In this document: piece by piece, positions 1 through 7,217 of the stretch
Numbering within the stretch: the first letter of the stretch is position 1
Layout: every line of letters starts with the position of its first letter
Source of the DNA: a bacterium
GTDB lineage: Bacteria; CAIWAD01
Direction: 5' to 3'
Length of the DNA stretch: 36,650 nt
Assembly: GCA_030685015.1 (NCBI GenBank)
Contig: JAUXWS010000033.1
Span: 1-36,650 of the forward strand
Made by a program: the position numbers and the translations under genes
Notes under the pieces: model-generated
What the model was told of the DNA's origin: nothing
Seen by the model: only the letters and a program-made list of their open reading frames with translations
Databases searched by the model: none

Positions 1-910
1 CGGCGGCGCGGGCCGGGGCCTCGGCCACCGCCTCCCGGGTGGGACCGGCGGCCGCCCGGCGGGGCGCTGGCGGCGGGGCGGTGGCCAGCTCCTGGAAGTG
101 GGGACCGGACAGCCGCTCCGGGTCGTAGCCCTCGTCAAGCAGCTCCTCGTGCACCTGGCTCAGGCGCTCGATGCCGCGCTGGCAGTGCTCGGGATCCAGT
201 TCGCCGACCAGGTAGAGACGCCCCTCGCGCAGGGCGGCCTCCGCCGTGGACAGGCTGCCGCCGTAGGGATCCAGCACCAGCTCGCCCGGGCGGCTGGAGG
301 CCCTGATCATCTGCTGGAGGATGGCCAGGGGCTTGCTCGTTCCGTGCTGGAAGCGGTAGTTGGAGACTTTCGAGTAGAAGCTGATGCGCCCCTGGTTGTC
401 CCGCTCGAAGAAGACGTTGGAGGGGCGCTTCTCCGACTGGAGAGGCCGCGTGCGGCCCCGCGAGGCATAGATGACCAGTTCGTGCTGGGGAGCGTAGTTG
501 CCGGCCAGATCCCCCGATCCATGGTTGTTCTTCACCCAGATCAGGCAGTTCTTGTACTTGAGCCGGCCCGCCGCCTGGCGCGGCGACAGTCCGCGCGTGC
601 GCTCCTGGATCGCCTCGAAGATGGCGGGGAAGCTCAGGTGGTCGCACCAGCAGTAGAAATGGGCGCCCGGCTTGAGGACCCGCTCCGATTCGTGGATGAA
701 GCGTGGCAGGTCGAAGGTGGCGGCGGAGATGGCGCTCACCTTGCCATGGGCCACCGGGCGGTTGGATTGGTAGTCCTTGTAGGGGGGGTCGGTCAGCACC
801 AGGTCCACGCTGGCGTCGGGCAACAGGGGGAAGAGGTCCCCGCAGTCGCCCTGGAAGACGGTGTTGGGCTTAGGAGGCGTGCCGCTTGCGGCGGATGGAC
901 TGCGCTTCAT
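1..910 (-). CDS. DNA amino-methyltransferase, beta class (3' end cut by window edge)
   Basis: Transfers a methyl group from S-adenosylmethionine to an exocyclic amino group of adenine or cytosine in DNA (N6_N4_Mtase family). The frame opens with ATG at 910 and stays open for 303 codons to the left edge, so the C-terminus is missing. Visible motifs: catalytic DPPY at residues 41-44 (motif IV); an HGTSKP motif-X segment near 189-194; and the SAM-binding DPYGGS loop at 213-218 (motif I). Motif IV before motif X and motif I is the beta-class order, as in CcrM-type and many type II enzymes. The last visible ~30 residues are rich in Ala, Pro and Arg. It is divergent from the lipoprotein gene at 1052. 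No restriction endonuclease is visible, but one could lie beyond the edge. Family call is firm; target base and sequence cannot be read. Confidence 0.87.
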   Translation of the reverse strand, partial: MKRSPSAASGTPPKPNTVFQGDCGDLFPLLPDASVDLVLTDPPYKDYQSNRPVAHGKVSAISAATFDLPRFIHESERVLKPGAHFYCWCDHLSFPAIFEAIQERTRGLSPRQAAGRLKYKNCLIWVKNNHGSGDLAGNYAPQHELVIYASRGRTRPLQSEKRPSNVFFERDNQGRISFYSKVSNYRFQHGTSKPLAILQQMIRASSRPGELVLDPYGGSLSTAEAALREGRLYLVGELDPEHCQRGIERLSQVHEELLDEGYDPERLSGPHFQELATAPPPAPRRAAAGPTREAVAEAPARAA

Positions 911-987
911 GGGAGCTTCGGCCATTCCTTACAATGAACGCCGTCAAGATAGAACCTGTGCGAACGTCGGACAAGGCGCGGCCCGAC

Positions 988-1016
988 TTGCGAAAGGGTG
1001 GGCACATTTCGATTTT
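988..1016 (+). promoter_or_regulatory. Possible sigma70-like promoter for the lipoprotein gene
   Basis: TTGCGA at 988-993 and GATTTT at 1011-1016 are separated by 17 bases. Each matches four of six consensus positions. They lie in the divergent 141-bp gap between the methyltransferase and the lipoprotein gene, which is AT-richer than the surrounding coding DNA. This is pattern matching only. Confidence 0.28.
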
Positions 1017-1051
1017 CAAACAGAAACACGCGGATAACCAAGGGGAATGCC

Positions 1052-1474
1052 ATGCGTTGCCTGAGCCTGATCGCCGCCCTGCTCTTCCTCATGTCCTGCG
1101 GGGAAAGCAAGCCCCCCGCCGCCGACCTGCTCCAGAACGGCGAGAACTTTTACAAAGACCGCAAGCTGGTCGAGGCCCTGGACCAGTTCAAGCAGTACGT
1201 GGAGTACTATCCGGACTCCAGCCAGGCCGGCCGCTGCGCCTTCATGGTCGGCTTCATCTACGCCAACGACTTCCAGGACACGCTCAAGGCCCGGGAAGCC
1301 TACCAGGCCTTCCTCGACGGCTACCCGGCGGCCGACCCCGGTCTGCGCATGTCGGCCGAGTGGGAGTTGAAGCACCTGGGCCAGGACATCAGCGACCTGG
1401 ATTTCCTGGCGCCCCCGGAGACAGTGCCGGCCGACCAGGCGCCCGGCGCGGAGGAACCCGCCGCCAAACCCTGA
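1052..1474 (+). CDS. Small TPR-like lipoprotein
   Basis: Predicted 140-residue exported lipoprotein. It starts with a lipoprotein signal peptide: hydrophobic residues 4-14, then an LMSC lipobox with Cys16 as the expected lipidated residue. The mature part reads as one or two tetratricopeptide-like helical pairs (A..F..G..FYKDRKLVEALDQF, then a second pair after YYPDS). This resembles fragments of BamD/YbgF-type proteins but is much shorter than BamD. An Ala/Pro/Glu-rich tail follows. The start was chosen at ATG 1052 because AGGGGAA (1041-1047) is well placed and the signal peptide begins there; an in-frame upstream ATG at 998 would bury it. Role unknown; likely a periplasmic scaffold at a membrane. 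It stands alone between a divergent gene and a predicted terminator. Confidence 0.75.
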   Translation: MRCLSLIAALLFLMSCGESKPPAADLLQNGENFYKDRKLVEALDQFKQYVEYYPDSSQAGRCAFMVGFIYANDFQDTLKAREAYQAFLDGYPAADPGLRMSAEWELKHLGQDISDLDFLAPPETVPADQAPGAEEPAAKP

Positions 1475-1512
1475 GCGGCCGGCCTCAGCGCGGCGAGCAG
1501 CCCACCACCTCA

Positions 1513-1543
1513 GGCGGGAACCTGCGCGGTTCCCGCCCCGTTT
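1513..1543 (+). terminator. Predicted intrinsic terminator after the lipoprotein gene
   Basis: Perfect 10-bp stem (GGCGGGAACC at 1513-1522 with GGTTCCCGCC at 1528-1537) around a 5-base loop, followed by CCGTTTG. The T tract is short, so termination may be partial. Confidence 0.55.
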
Positions 1544-1571
1544 GAGGGGCCGTTTGCCAGGGCGGAGTTGT

Positions 1572-1609
1572 TCAGGAATCCGCCGGTCCGCCGGCGGGCC
1601 TGTTCCTGA
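1572..1609 (+). other. Stem-loop in the leader of the moxR-bat operon
   Basis: TCAGGAA (1572-1578) pairs with TTCCTGA (1603-1609), enclosing a GC-rich interior that can also pair (CGCCGG and CGCCGGCG). It ends 12 bases before the AGGAGG ribosome-binding site of moxR (1621-1626). There is no T tract, so a leader structure is more likely than a terminator. Function unknown. Confidence 0.35.
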
Positions 1610-1631
1610 CCGATCAGCAGAGGAGGAGCGC

Positions 1632-2621
1632 ATGGAGATGGATGCGATGGAACTGACGCGCCGCGTCGAGACGGCCTCGGCCTTCGTGGAGGACCTGGAG
1701 CGGGAAGTGCGGCGCGTGCTGGTGGGACAGCGCGACATGCTGGAGAAGCTGCTCATCGGCCTGCTCGCCGACGGCCACATCCTGCTGGAGGGAGTGCCCG
1801 GCCTGGCCAAGACCACGGCCGTCTCCGTCCTGGCCCGCGCCATCGACACGGAGTTCCGCCGCATCCAGTTCACGCCGGACCTGTTGCCGGCGGACCTGCT
1901 CGGCACCCAGGTCTACCATCAGGCCAGCGGCCAGTTCAGCACGCGCAAGGGCCCCATCTTCTCCCATCTCATCCTGGCCGACGAGATCAACCGCAGCCCG
2001 GCCAAGGTTCAGAGCGCCCTGCTGGAAGCCATGCAGGAGCGCCAGGTGAGCATCGGGGGCGAGACCCACCCCCTCCCTACGCCTTTTCTGGTGCTGGCCA
2101 CCCAAAACCCCCTCGAACAGGAGGGGACCTATCCCCTGGCCGAGGCCCAGGCCGACCGCTTCATGCTCAAGGTGCACGTGGACTACCCGGCGCGCGAGGA
2201 GGAGCGGGAGATCCTGCGCCGCGTGAGCGGGGCGGAGGCGGAGGAGATCCGGCCCGTCTGCGCCGTGGCCGACATCCTGGCCGCCCGCCAGCTGGCGCGG
2301 GAGATCCTGCTGGAGAAGCCCATCGAGGATTACATCCTCAACCTCGTCTTCGCCACGCGCTATCCCGACCAGTTCGGGCTGAAGGACCTGGCCCCGCTCA
2401 TCCAGGTGGGGGCCAGCCCCCGCGCCAGCATCTACCTGGCCCGCGCCGCCCGCGCCCAGGCCTTCCTGCGCCGCCGCGGCTTCGTCACGCCCGACGACGT
2501 CAAGCGCGTGGCCCGCGACGTGCTGCGCCACCGCCTCGGCCTCTCCTTCGAGGCGGAGGCGGAGGGGGTCAGCGCCGACGAGCTGATCGGCCGCCTGCTG
2601 GACCGCATCGAAGTGGCCTGA
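1632..2621 (+). CDS. moxR: MoxR-family AAA+ ATPase
   Basis: AAA+ ATPase of the MoxR family, 329 residues, normal length. These act as chaperone-like partners of von Willebrand A (VWA) domain proteins encoded beside them. Walker A is GVPGLAKT at 54-61; an Ala in place of the usual Gly before Lys is typical of MoxR. Walker B is LILADEIN at 113-120, and a sensor-1-like LATQNP segment follows. The start is ATG 1632, with AGGAGG (1621-1626) five bases upstream. It is the first gene of an eight-gene run and precedes the DUF58 gene by 11 bases, the usual MoxR/DUF58/VWA order. By inference it remodels or activates the membrane VWA complex encoded downstream. Confidence 0.93.
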   Translation: MEMDAMELTRRVETASAFVEDLEREVRRVLVGQRDMLEKLLIGLLADGHILLEGVPGLAKTTAVSVLARAIDTEFRRIQFTPDLLPADLLGTQVYHQASGQFSTRKGPIFSHLILADEINRSPAKVQSALLEAMQERQVSIGGETHPLPTPFLVLATQNPLEQEGTYPLAEAQADRFMLKVHVDYPAREEEREILRRVSGAEAEEIRPVCAVADILAARQLAREILLEKPIEDYILNLVFATRYPDQFGLKDLAPLIQVGASPRASIYLARAARAQAFLRRRGFVTPDDVKRVARDVLRHRLGLSFEAEAEGVSADELIGRLLDRIEVA

Positions 2622-2632
2622 GGGGACCGGCC

Positions 2633-3508
2633 ATGCTGTCGCGCGAGCTGCTCGAGCACATCCGCCGCATCGAGATCCGCACCCGCCGCCGGGTGCAGAC
2701 CCTCTTTGCCGGCGAGTACCACAGCGCTTTCCGGGGCCAGGGCATGGACTTCGCCGAAGTGCGCGAGTACGTGCCGGGCGACGAGGTCCGCGCCATCGAC
2801 TGGAACGTCAGCGCCCGCATGGGCAGTCCTTTCGTCAAGGTCTTCCAGGAGGAGCGCGAGCTGAACGTGCTGCTGGCGGTGGACGTCTCCGCCTCGGGGC
2901 GTTTCGGCTCGGGCCCCAAGAGCAAGCGCGAGTGGATGGCCGAGCTGGGCGCCGTCCTCGCCTTCTCGGCCATGCGCAACCGGGACAAGGCCGGCCTCAT
3001 CCTCTTCAGCGACCGCATTGAGCGCCACGTGCCGCCCGCCAAGGGCACGCGGCACGGCCTGCGCCTCATCCGCGACCTGCTCGCCCACGAGGCGGCCGGG
3101 CGCGGCACGGACATCGCCCTGCTCCTCCAGCACATTCGGCGCACCCAGAAGAAGAAGGCGATCATCTTTCTCATCAGCGACTTCCAGGCTCCGCTCGACG
3201 CGCGGGCGCTGCGCTCCCTGGCCCGCCGGCACGACCTGGTCGCCCTTTGGGTGCGGGACCCGCTGGAAGAGGCCTTGCCGCCCCTGGGCCTGCTGCGCCT
3301 GGAGGACCTGGAGAGCGGACGGGGCCGCTGGCTGGACGCGGGCGATGCGGCCGTGCGCCGCCACTGGCGCGAGCGCTGGGCCGAGCGCCGCCGGGCGCTC
3401 GAGGGCGCCCTGCGGGCCGCCGCCGTGGACCACCTGGCCCTGGTGGCGGGGGAGGATCCGGGCCGCCCCCTCGAGCAGCTCTTCCTTCGCCGGAGCCGCC
3501 GCACATGA
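2633..3508 (+). CDS. DUF58 domain protein (VWA-like)
   Basis: Cytoplasmic protein of 291 residues. It has the DUF58 signature near 40-57 (DFAEVREYVPGDEVRAIDW) and a degenerate VWA fold after it, with DVSAS at 84-88 as a MIDAS-like metal site and a later LISD strand. No transmembrane segment is visible. DUF58 proteins are almost always encoded directly after moxR and before Bat VWA proteins, as here. Its stop overlaps the next start as ATGA (3505-3508), implying translational coupling. Biochemical role is not established for the family; an adaptor between MoxR and the membrane VWA proteins is the usual inference. Confidence 0.9.
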   Translation: MLSRELLEHIRRIEIRTRRRVQTLFAGEYHSAFRGQGMDFAEVREYVPGDEVRAIDWNVSARMGSPFVKVFQEERELNVLLAVDVSASGRFGSGPKSKREWMAELGAVLAFSAMRNRDKAGLILFSDRIERHVPPAKGTRHGLRLIRDLLAHEAAGRGTDIALLLQHIRRTQKKKAIIFLISDFQAPLDARALRSLARRHDLVALWVRDPLEEALPPLGLLRLEDLESGRGRWLDAGDAAVRRHWRERWAERRRALEGALRAAAVDHLALVAGEDPGRPLEQLFLRRSRRT

Positions 3509-4461
3509 GGGGGCGCGTGCTGCCGGCCGTCCTCATGGCAATCCTCCTCGGCGGGTCGCCCCTCCCTGCCTGGGAATGGGCCAGCATTACCCTGGAGCGG
3601 GACTCCCTCACCCTGGGCGACCCCCTCACCCTCACCATCCGCGTGGCGGCCGCGCCCGGCGAGCTGGTGGACTGGCCCCTGCCCGGCCGCGAGCTGTTGG
3701 GTGGCTGGCGCCTCCTAGGGGCGGACTCCCTGCGCACGGAGGAGGGAGCGGAGGGCCGCCTGCTGATGCGCACCCTGCGCCTGGCCCGCTTCCAGCTGGG
3801 TCCGGCCCCCCTGCCTGTGCCCGGCCCCTGGCGTGAGGGCCGACCGGCCCTGGGCGACACCCTTCGCCTGGAGATCCTGGGCACCCTGCCGGACGATGCC
3901 CAGGCGGCGGACATCCTGGAGCCGGGCCGCTTGGCCCACGGCATGGGCTGGTGGCTGGCCCGCCTCGGCCTGGTCCTGCTGGCCGCCCTGGCGGCCGGGT
4001 TGGGTTGGCGGTGGTGGCGCCGCGCCGGACAGGCGCCGGCGGAGCCGCCCCTGCCGCCCGATCCCTGGCAGGACTTCCTGGACTGCCTGGGCGCCATCCA
4101 GGAGCGGGGACTGTGGCGCCGGGGCGAGGTGGAGACCCACTACGGCGACCTCAGCCTGGCCCTGCGCGGTCTGCTTGAGGATTGCCTGGACCTGCCGTGC
4201 CGGGAGCGCTCGACGGAGGAGCTGCGCGAGCTGCTGCGCGGATCGGCCCTGGACGGCGGGGACCTGGAGGCCCTTTTCCTGCTGCTGGAGGAGAACGACT
4301 GGGTCAAGTACGCCCGGCGCTGGCCCGCGGCCGAGACCTGCGCCCGCCAGGTGGAGCGCTACCAGCAATGGGCCGTGCCGCGCAAGGAGAAGCTGCTGGC
4401 GCGCCATCGCGCCCTGCTGGCCGCCCACCAGGCGGTCGAAGCGCGGGGGGAGGAGCAATGA
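3505..4461 (+). CDS. DUF4381-like membrane protein of the Bat operon
   Basis: Predicted 318-residue membrane protein. A signal peptide (about 1-23, ending near LPAWEW) leads to a beta-rich periplasmic domain containing LTLGDPLTLTIRV, similar in style to the Ig-like repeats of BatD. A single transmembrane helix follows near 152-170 (WWLARLGLVLLAALAAGLGW), then a helical cytoplasmic tail. This layout and its place between DUF58 and the first VWA gene match the DUF4381/BatX-type component of moxR operons. The start is the ATG overlapping the DUF58 stop (ATGA); the frame is open upstream, but that extension is a shadow of the DUF58 gene. It overlaps batA in the same way at 4458-4461. Family assignment rests on topology and context more than on motifs. 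Confidence 0.72.
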   Translation: MRGRVLPAVLMAILLGGSPLPAWEWASITLERDSLTLGDPLTLTIRVAAAPGELVDWPLPGRELLGGWRLLGADSLRTEEGAEGRLLMRTLRLARFQLGPAPLPVPGPWREGRPALGDTLRLEILGTLPDDAQAADILEPGRLAHGMGWWLARLGLVLLAALAAGLGWRWWRRAGQAPAEPPLPPDPWQDFLDCLGAIQERGLWRRGEVETHYGDLSLALRGLLEDCLDLPCRERSTEELRELLRGSALDGGDLEALFLLLEENDWVKYARRWPAAETCARQVERYQQWAVPRKEKLLARHRALLAAHQAVEARGEEQ

Positions 4462-5459
4462 GCTTCCAGGAACCCGGCTGGTTCTGGCTGATCCCCCTGC
4501 TGGCGTTGGGGGCGGCCTGGCGCTGGTGGCCGCGCCGCCATCCTGGATTGGGCGGGCGCCGCGAGGCCGTGCTGGTCCACAGTCTGGCCGACGCCCCGGA
4601 GTGCGCGCCGCCCACCTGGCGCACCTGGGCCAAGGTCTGGCTGGGCGAGATCCTCCTGTTGGCCGCCCTCGTCCTGGCCGTGACCGCACTGGCGCGCCCC
4701 GTGCGCTTCAGCGCGGAGCGCGAGTTCAGCACGGAGGGCCTGGACCTCCTGCTTTGCCTGGACCTTTCCGGCTCCATGCAGGCCCAGGACTTCAAGCCCA
4801 ACCGCTTCGAGGCGGCCCGCGCCGTGGCGCTGGACTTCATCAAGGAGCGGGGCCGGGACCGCATCGGCCTGGTCGTCTTCGCCGGGGAGGCCTACACCCA
4901 GTGTCCGCTCACCCTGGACCACGACATGCTGGGCGGCCTCATCGGCGATCTCAAGCTGGGCGAGATGGAGGACGGCACGGCGGTGGGCCTCGCCCTGGCC
5001 ACGGCGGCGGGGCGCCTCAAGGAGAGCAAGGCCAAGAGCCGGGTGGTCATCCTGCTGACGGACGGCGTCAACAACCGCGGCCTGGATCCGCGCACGGCCC
5101 TGGACATGGCGGTGACACTGGGCCTGCGTGTCTACACCATCGGCGTGGGTCAGGAGGGCCTGGCCCCCATTCCCGTGCAGACGCCCTTCGGCGTGATGAT
5201 CCAGCAGATGGAGGTGGACATCGACGAGGATCTCCTGCGCGAGATGGCCGACCGCACCGGGGGGCGCTACTTCCGGGCCCGCGACCTGAAGGAGCTGAAG
5301 GAGGTCTACGCCGCCATCGATCGGCTGGAGAAGACGGAGATCAAGGTGAAGGAGTACCGGCTGACGGAGGAACGCTGGTTCCCCTGGCTGGCGGCGGGCC
5401 TCGCCCTGCTTCTGCTGGAGCGCCTGCTGCGATTGTGGGCGGGGAGGCTGGCGGCATGA
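4458..5459 (+). CDS. batA: BatA-type VWA membrane protein
   Basis: Membrane-anchored von Willebrand factor A protein, 333 residues, normal for BatA. Two N-terminal transmembrane helices (about 6-24 and 62-80) flank a basic loop. A VWA domain follows, with the MIDAS motif DLSGS at 102-106, a threonine-containing CPLTLDHD stretch and a LLTDG strand. A third helix near the C-terminus (WLAAGLALLLLERLL) is followed by a short basic tail. BatA and BatB are thought to form a metal-dependent complex in the inner membrane linked to oxygen tolerance and envelope stress. Its start and stop both lie in ATGA overlaps with the neighbours. Confidence 0.9.
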   Translation: MSFQEPGWFWLIPLLALGAAWRWWPRRHPGLGGRREAVLVHSLADAPECAPPTWRTWAKVWLGEILLLAALVLAVTALARPVRFSAEREFSTEGLDLLLCLDLSGSMQAQDFKPNRFEAARAVALDFIKERGRDRIGLVVFAGEAYTQCPLTLDHDMLGGLIGDLKLGEMEDGTAVGLALATAAGRLKESKAKSRVVILLTDGVNNRGLDPRTALDMAVTLGLRVYTIGVGQEGLAPIPVQTPFGVMIQQMEVDIDEDLLREMADRTGGRYFRARDLKELKEVYAAIDRLEKTEIKVKEYRLTEERWFPWLAAGLALLLLERLLRLWAGRLAA

Positions 5460-7216
5460 TCCTCTTCTCCCATGCCTGGGTGCTGTGGCTGCACCTGGCC
5501 CTGCCGCTCCTGGCCTGGCTGGCCTGGCGCGAGGCCGGCCGCCCTCGCCGTCTGCTCGCCCATGGCGGCGCGGCGGCCCGGGAGCGCCTCCTGCCGGGCT
5601 GGTCGCGCCCCCGCGCCCTGCTGCGCGGGCTGGCCGCCCTGCTCGGCCTGGCCTGCTGGATCACGGCGGTGGCCGGTCCCCAGTTGGGCACGCGCCAGGT
5701 GGAGGTGGAGCGCACCGGCGTGGACGTGGTGGTGGCGGTGGATGTCAGCCAGTCCATGGCGGCGCAGGATCTGGCCCCCGACCGCATGGCGCGGGCCCGC
5801 CACAGCATCCGCCAGTTGCTGTCGCGCATGAAGGGGGACCGCGTCGCCCTCCTCCCCTTCGCCGGGGCCACCCATCTCCAGCATCCCCTCACCAGCGACT
5901 ACGCCCTGGCCGGCGTGATGACCGACCTGCTCCGTCCCGGACTGCTGCCCGTGCCGGGCAGCGACCTGGGCGGCGCCATCCGCCGGGCGATGGGGGTCTA
6001 CCAGGACACGGCCCCCGGCCAGCGCGTGCTCATCATCCTGTCCGACGGGGAGGATCTGGAGGGCAACTGGGAGGAGGCGCTGGTCCAGGCCCGCGAGGCG
6101 GGCGTGACCATCCACACGGTGGGGATGGGGACGCCCGAGGGCGCCCCCCTGCCCGATCCACAGAGGCCGGGCTCCTACAAGACGGACCGCCAGGGCAGCA
6201 TCGTCTTCTCACGCCTGGATGAGGCGGTCCTGCAGCGCATGGCGGCCGAGGGGGGCGGGCTTTACCTGCGCTCCACCCCGGGCGGCGACGAGCTGGTGCG
6301 CATCCTCGAGCGGGTGGGCGAGATGGAGGGCCGTCGCCTGGGCAGCCGCATGTATGCCGGCTGGCAGGATCGTTTCGCCGTCTTCCTGCTGCCGGGCATG
6401 CTGCTCGTGCTGGGCGCCTGGTGGTGGCCGGCCCGCCGCCGGCTGCCCGCGGCCGGCCTCGCGCTGATCGCGCTGCTGACCTTGGCGGCGTCGGCCGGGG
6501 CGGACCAGGCCAGCGAGAACAACCGCGCCCTGCGCGCCTACCGCCAGGGCGACCACGGCGCCGCCACGGAAGGGTTCGGACGGGCCTTGGCGCTGAAGGA
6601 GAACGCCCAGATCCGTTTCAACCTGGGGGACGCCCTCTTTCGCAGCGGCGATCTGGACGGCGCCGCCGCCCAGTTCCGCCTGGCGGCCGGCGAGGGGTCG
6701 GGCGCCGACGCGGACCTGGCGGCCCGGGCCTATGCCAACCTGGGGCGCGTCCTGCTTGACCAAAAGCGGCCGCAGGAGGCGGCCCAGGCCCTCGAGGAGG
6801 CCCTCGTGCGCCGGCCGGGCCTGGCCGAAGCCCGCCACAACCTGGAACTGGCCCTTCGCCAGATGCAGGACGGGGAGGGCCAAGGCGATCCGCAGGACGG
6901 CGAACAGGGAGAGGATGGACAGAAGCAGGATCAGGGGGGCGGCCAGAGCCAGGACGAGGAGCAGAAGGGGGAGGAAGGTCAGGACGGGCAGCCGCGGCCG
7001 TCCCAGGATGGACAGCAGGACGAGGCGGGCCGCCCGCGGGAGGCCCGGCAGGACGAGGCGGGCCAAGCCGCCGACTCCAGCGCCCAGGCCCGGCCCCTTG
7101 ATCCGGACCAGTTGCAGCAGCTGCTCAACGCGGTGGGCGCCCAGGAGCGGCAGAGCCTGGAGCGTCAACTACAGCGGCTGCCGGGCGAGCGGCGCCGCGT
7201 GGAAAAGGACTGGTAG
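5456..7216 (+). CDS. batB: BatB-BatC fusion: VWA membrane protein with TPR domain
   Basis: A 586-residue protein joining two proteins that are separate in many Bat operons. Residues 1-~325 are BatB-like: two N-terminal membrane helices, a VWA domain with MIDAS motif DVSQS at 96-100 and ILSDGED downstream, and a third membrane helix near 305 (FLLPGMLLVLGAWWW). A second hydrophobic stretch (AAGLALIALLTLAASAGA) resembles the old BatC signal peptide and is now internal. It is followed by three TPR-like units (about 345-470). Residues ~475-560 are a disordered tail rich in Gln, Asp, Glu and Gly, as seen in BatC. The start at 5456 overlaps the batA stop (ATGA). No stop or frameshift separates the halves. 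Confidence 0.87.
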   Translation: MILFSHAWVLWLHLALPLLAWLAWREAGRPRRLLAHGGAAARERLLPGWSRPRALLRGLAALLGLACWITAVAGPQLGTRQVEVERTGVDVVVAVDVSQSMAAQDLAPDRMARARHSIRQLLSRMKGDRVALLPFAGATHLQHPLTSDYALAGVMTDLLRPGLLPVPGSDLGGAIRRAMGVYQDTAPGQRVLIILSDGEDLEGNWEEALVQAREAGVTIHTVGMGTPEGAPLPDPQRPGSYKTDRQGSIVFSRLDEAVLQRMAAEGGGLYLRSTPGGDELVRILERVGEMEGRRLGSRMYAGWQDRFAVFLLPGMLLVLGAWWWPARRRLPAAGLALIALLTLAASAGADQASENNRALRAYRQGDHGAATEGFGRALALKENAQIRFNLGDALFRSGDLDGAAAQFRLAAGEGSGADADLAARAYANLGRVLLDQKRPQEAAQALEEALVRRPGLAEARHNLELALRQMQDGEGQGDPQDGEQGEDGQKQDQGGGQSQDEEQKGEEGQDGQPRPSQDGQQDEAGRPREARQDEAGQAADSSAQARPLDPDQLQQLLNAVGAQERQSLERQLQRLPGERRRVEKDW

Positions 7217-7217
7217 G

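Noticed and set aside
98-937. A 279-codon + strand frame opposite the methyltransferase
   Set aside because: Antisense to clear DPPY and motif-I coding sequence; composition is Val/Gly/Ala rich with no domain and no ribosome-binding site.
3833-5455. An N-terminal extension that would make BatB-BatC over 1100 residues
   Set aside because: The added part is Arg/Pro/Trp/Cys rich shadow sequence of the DUF4381-like and batA genes; the real start overlaps the batA stop at 5456.
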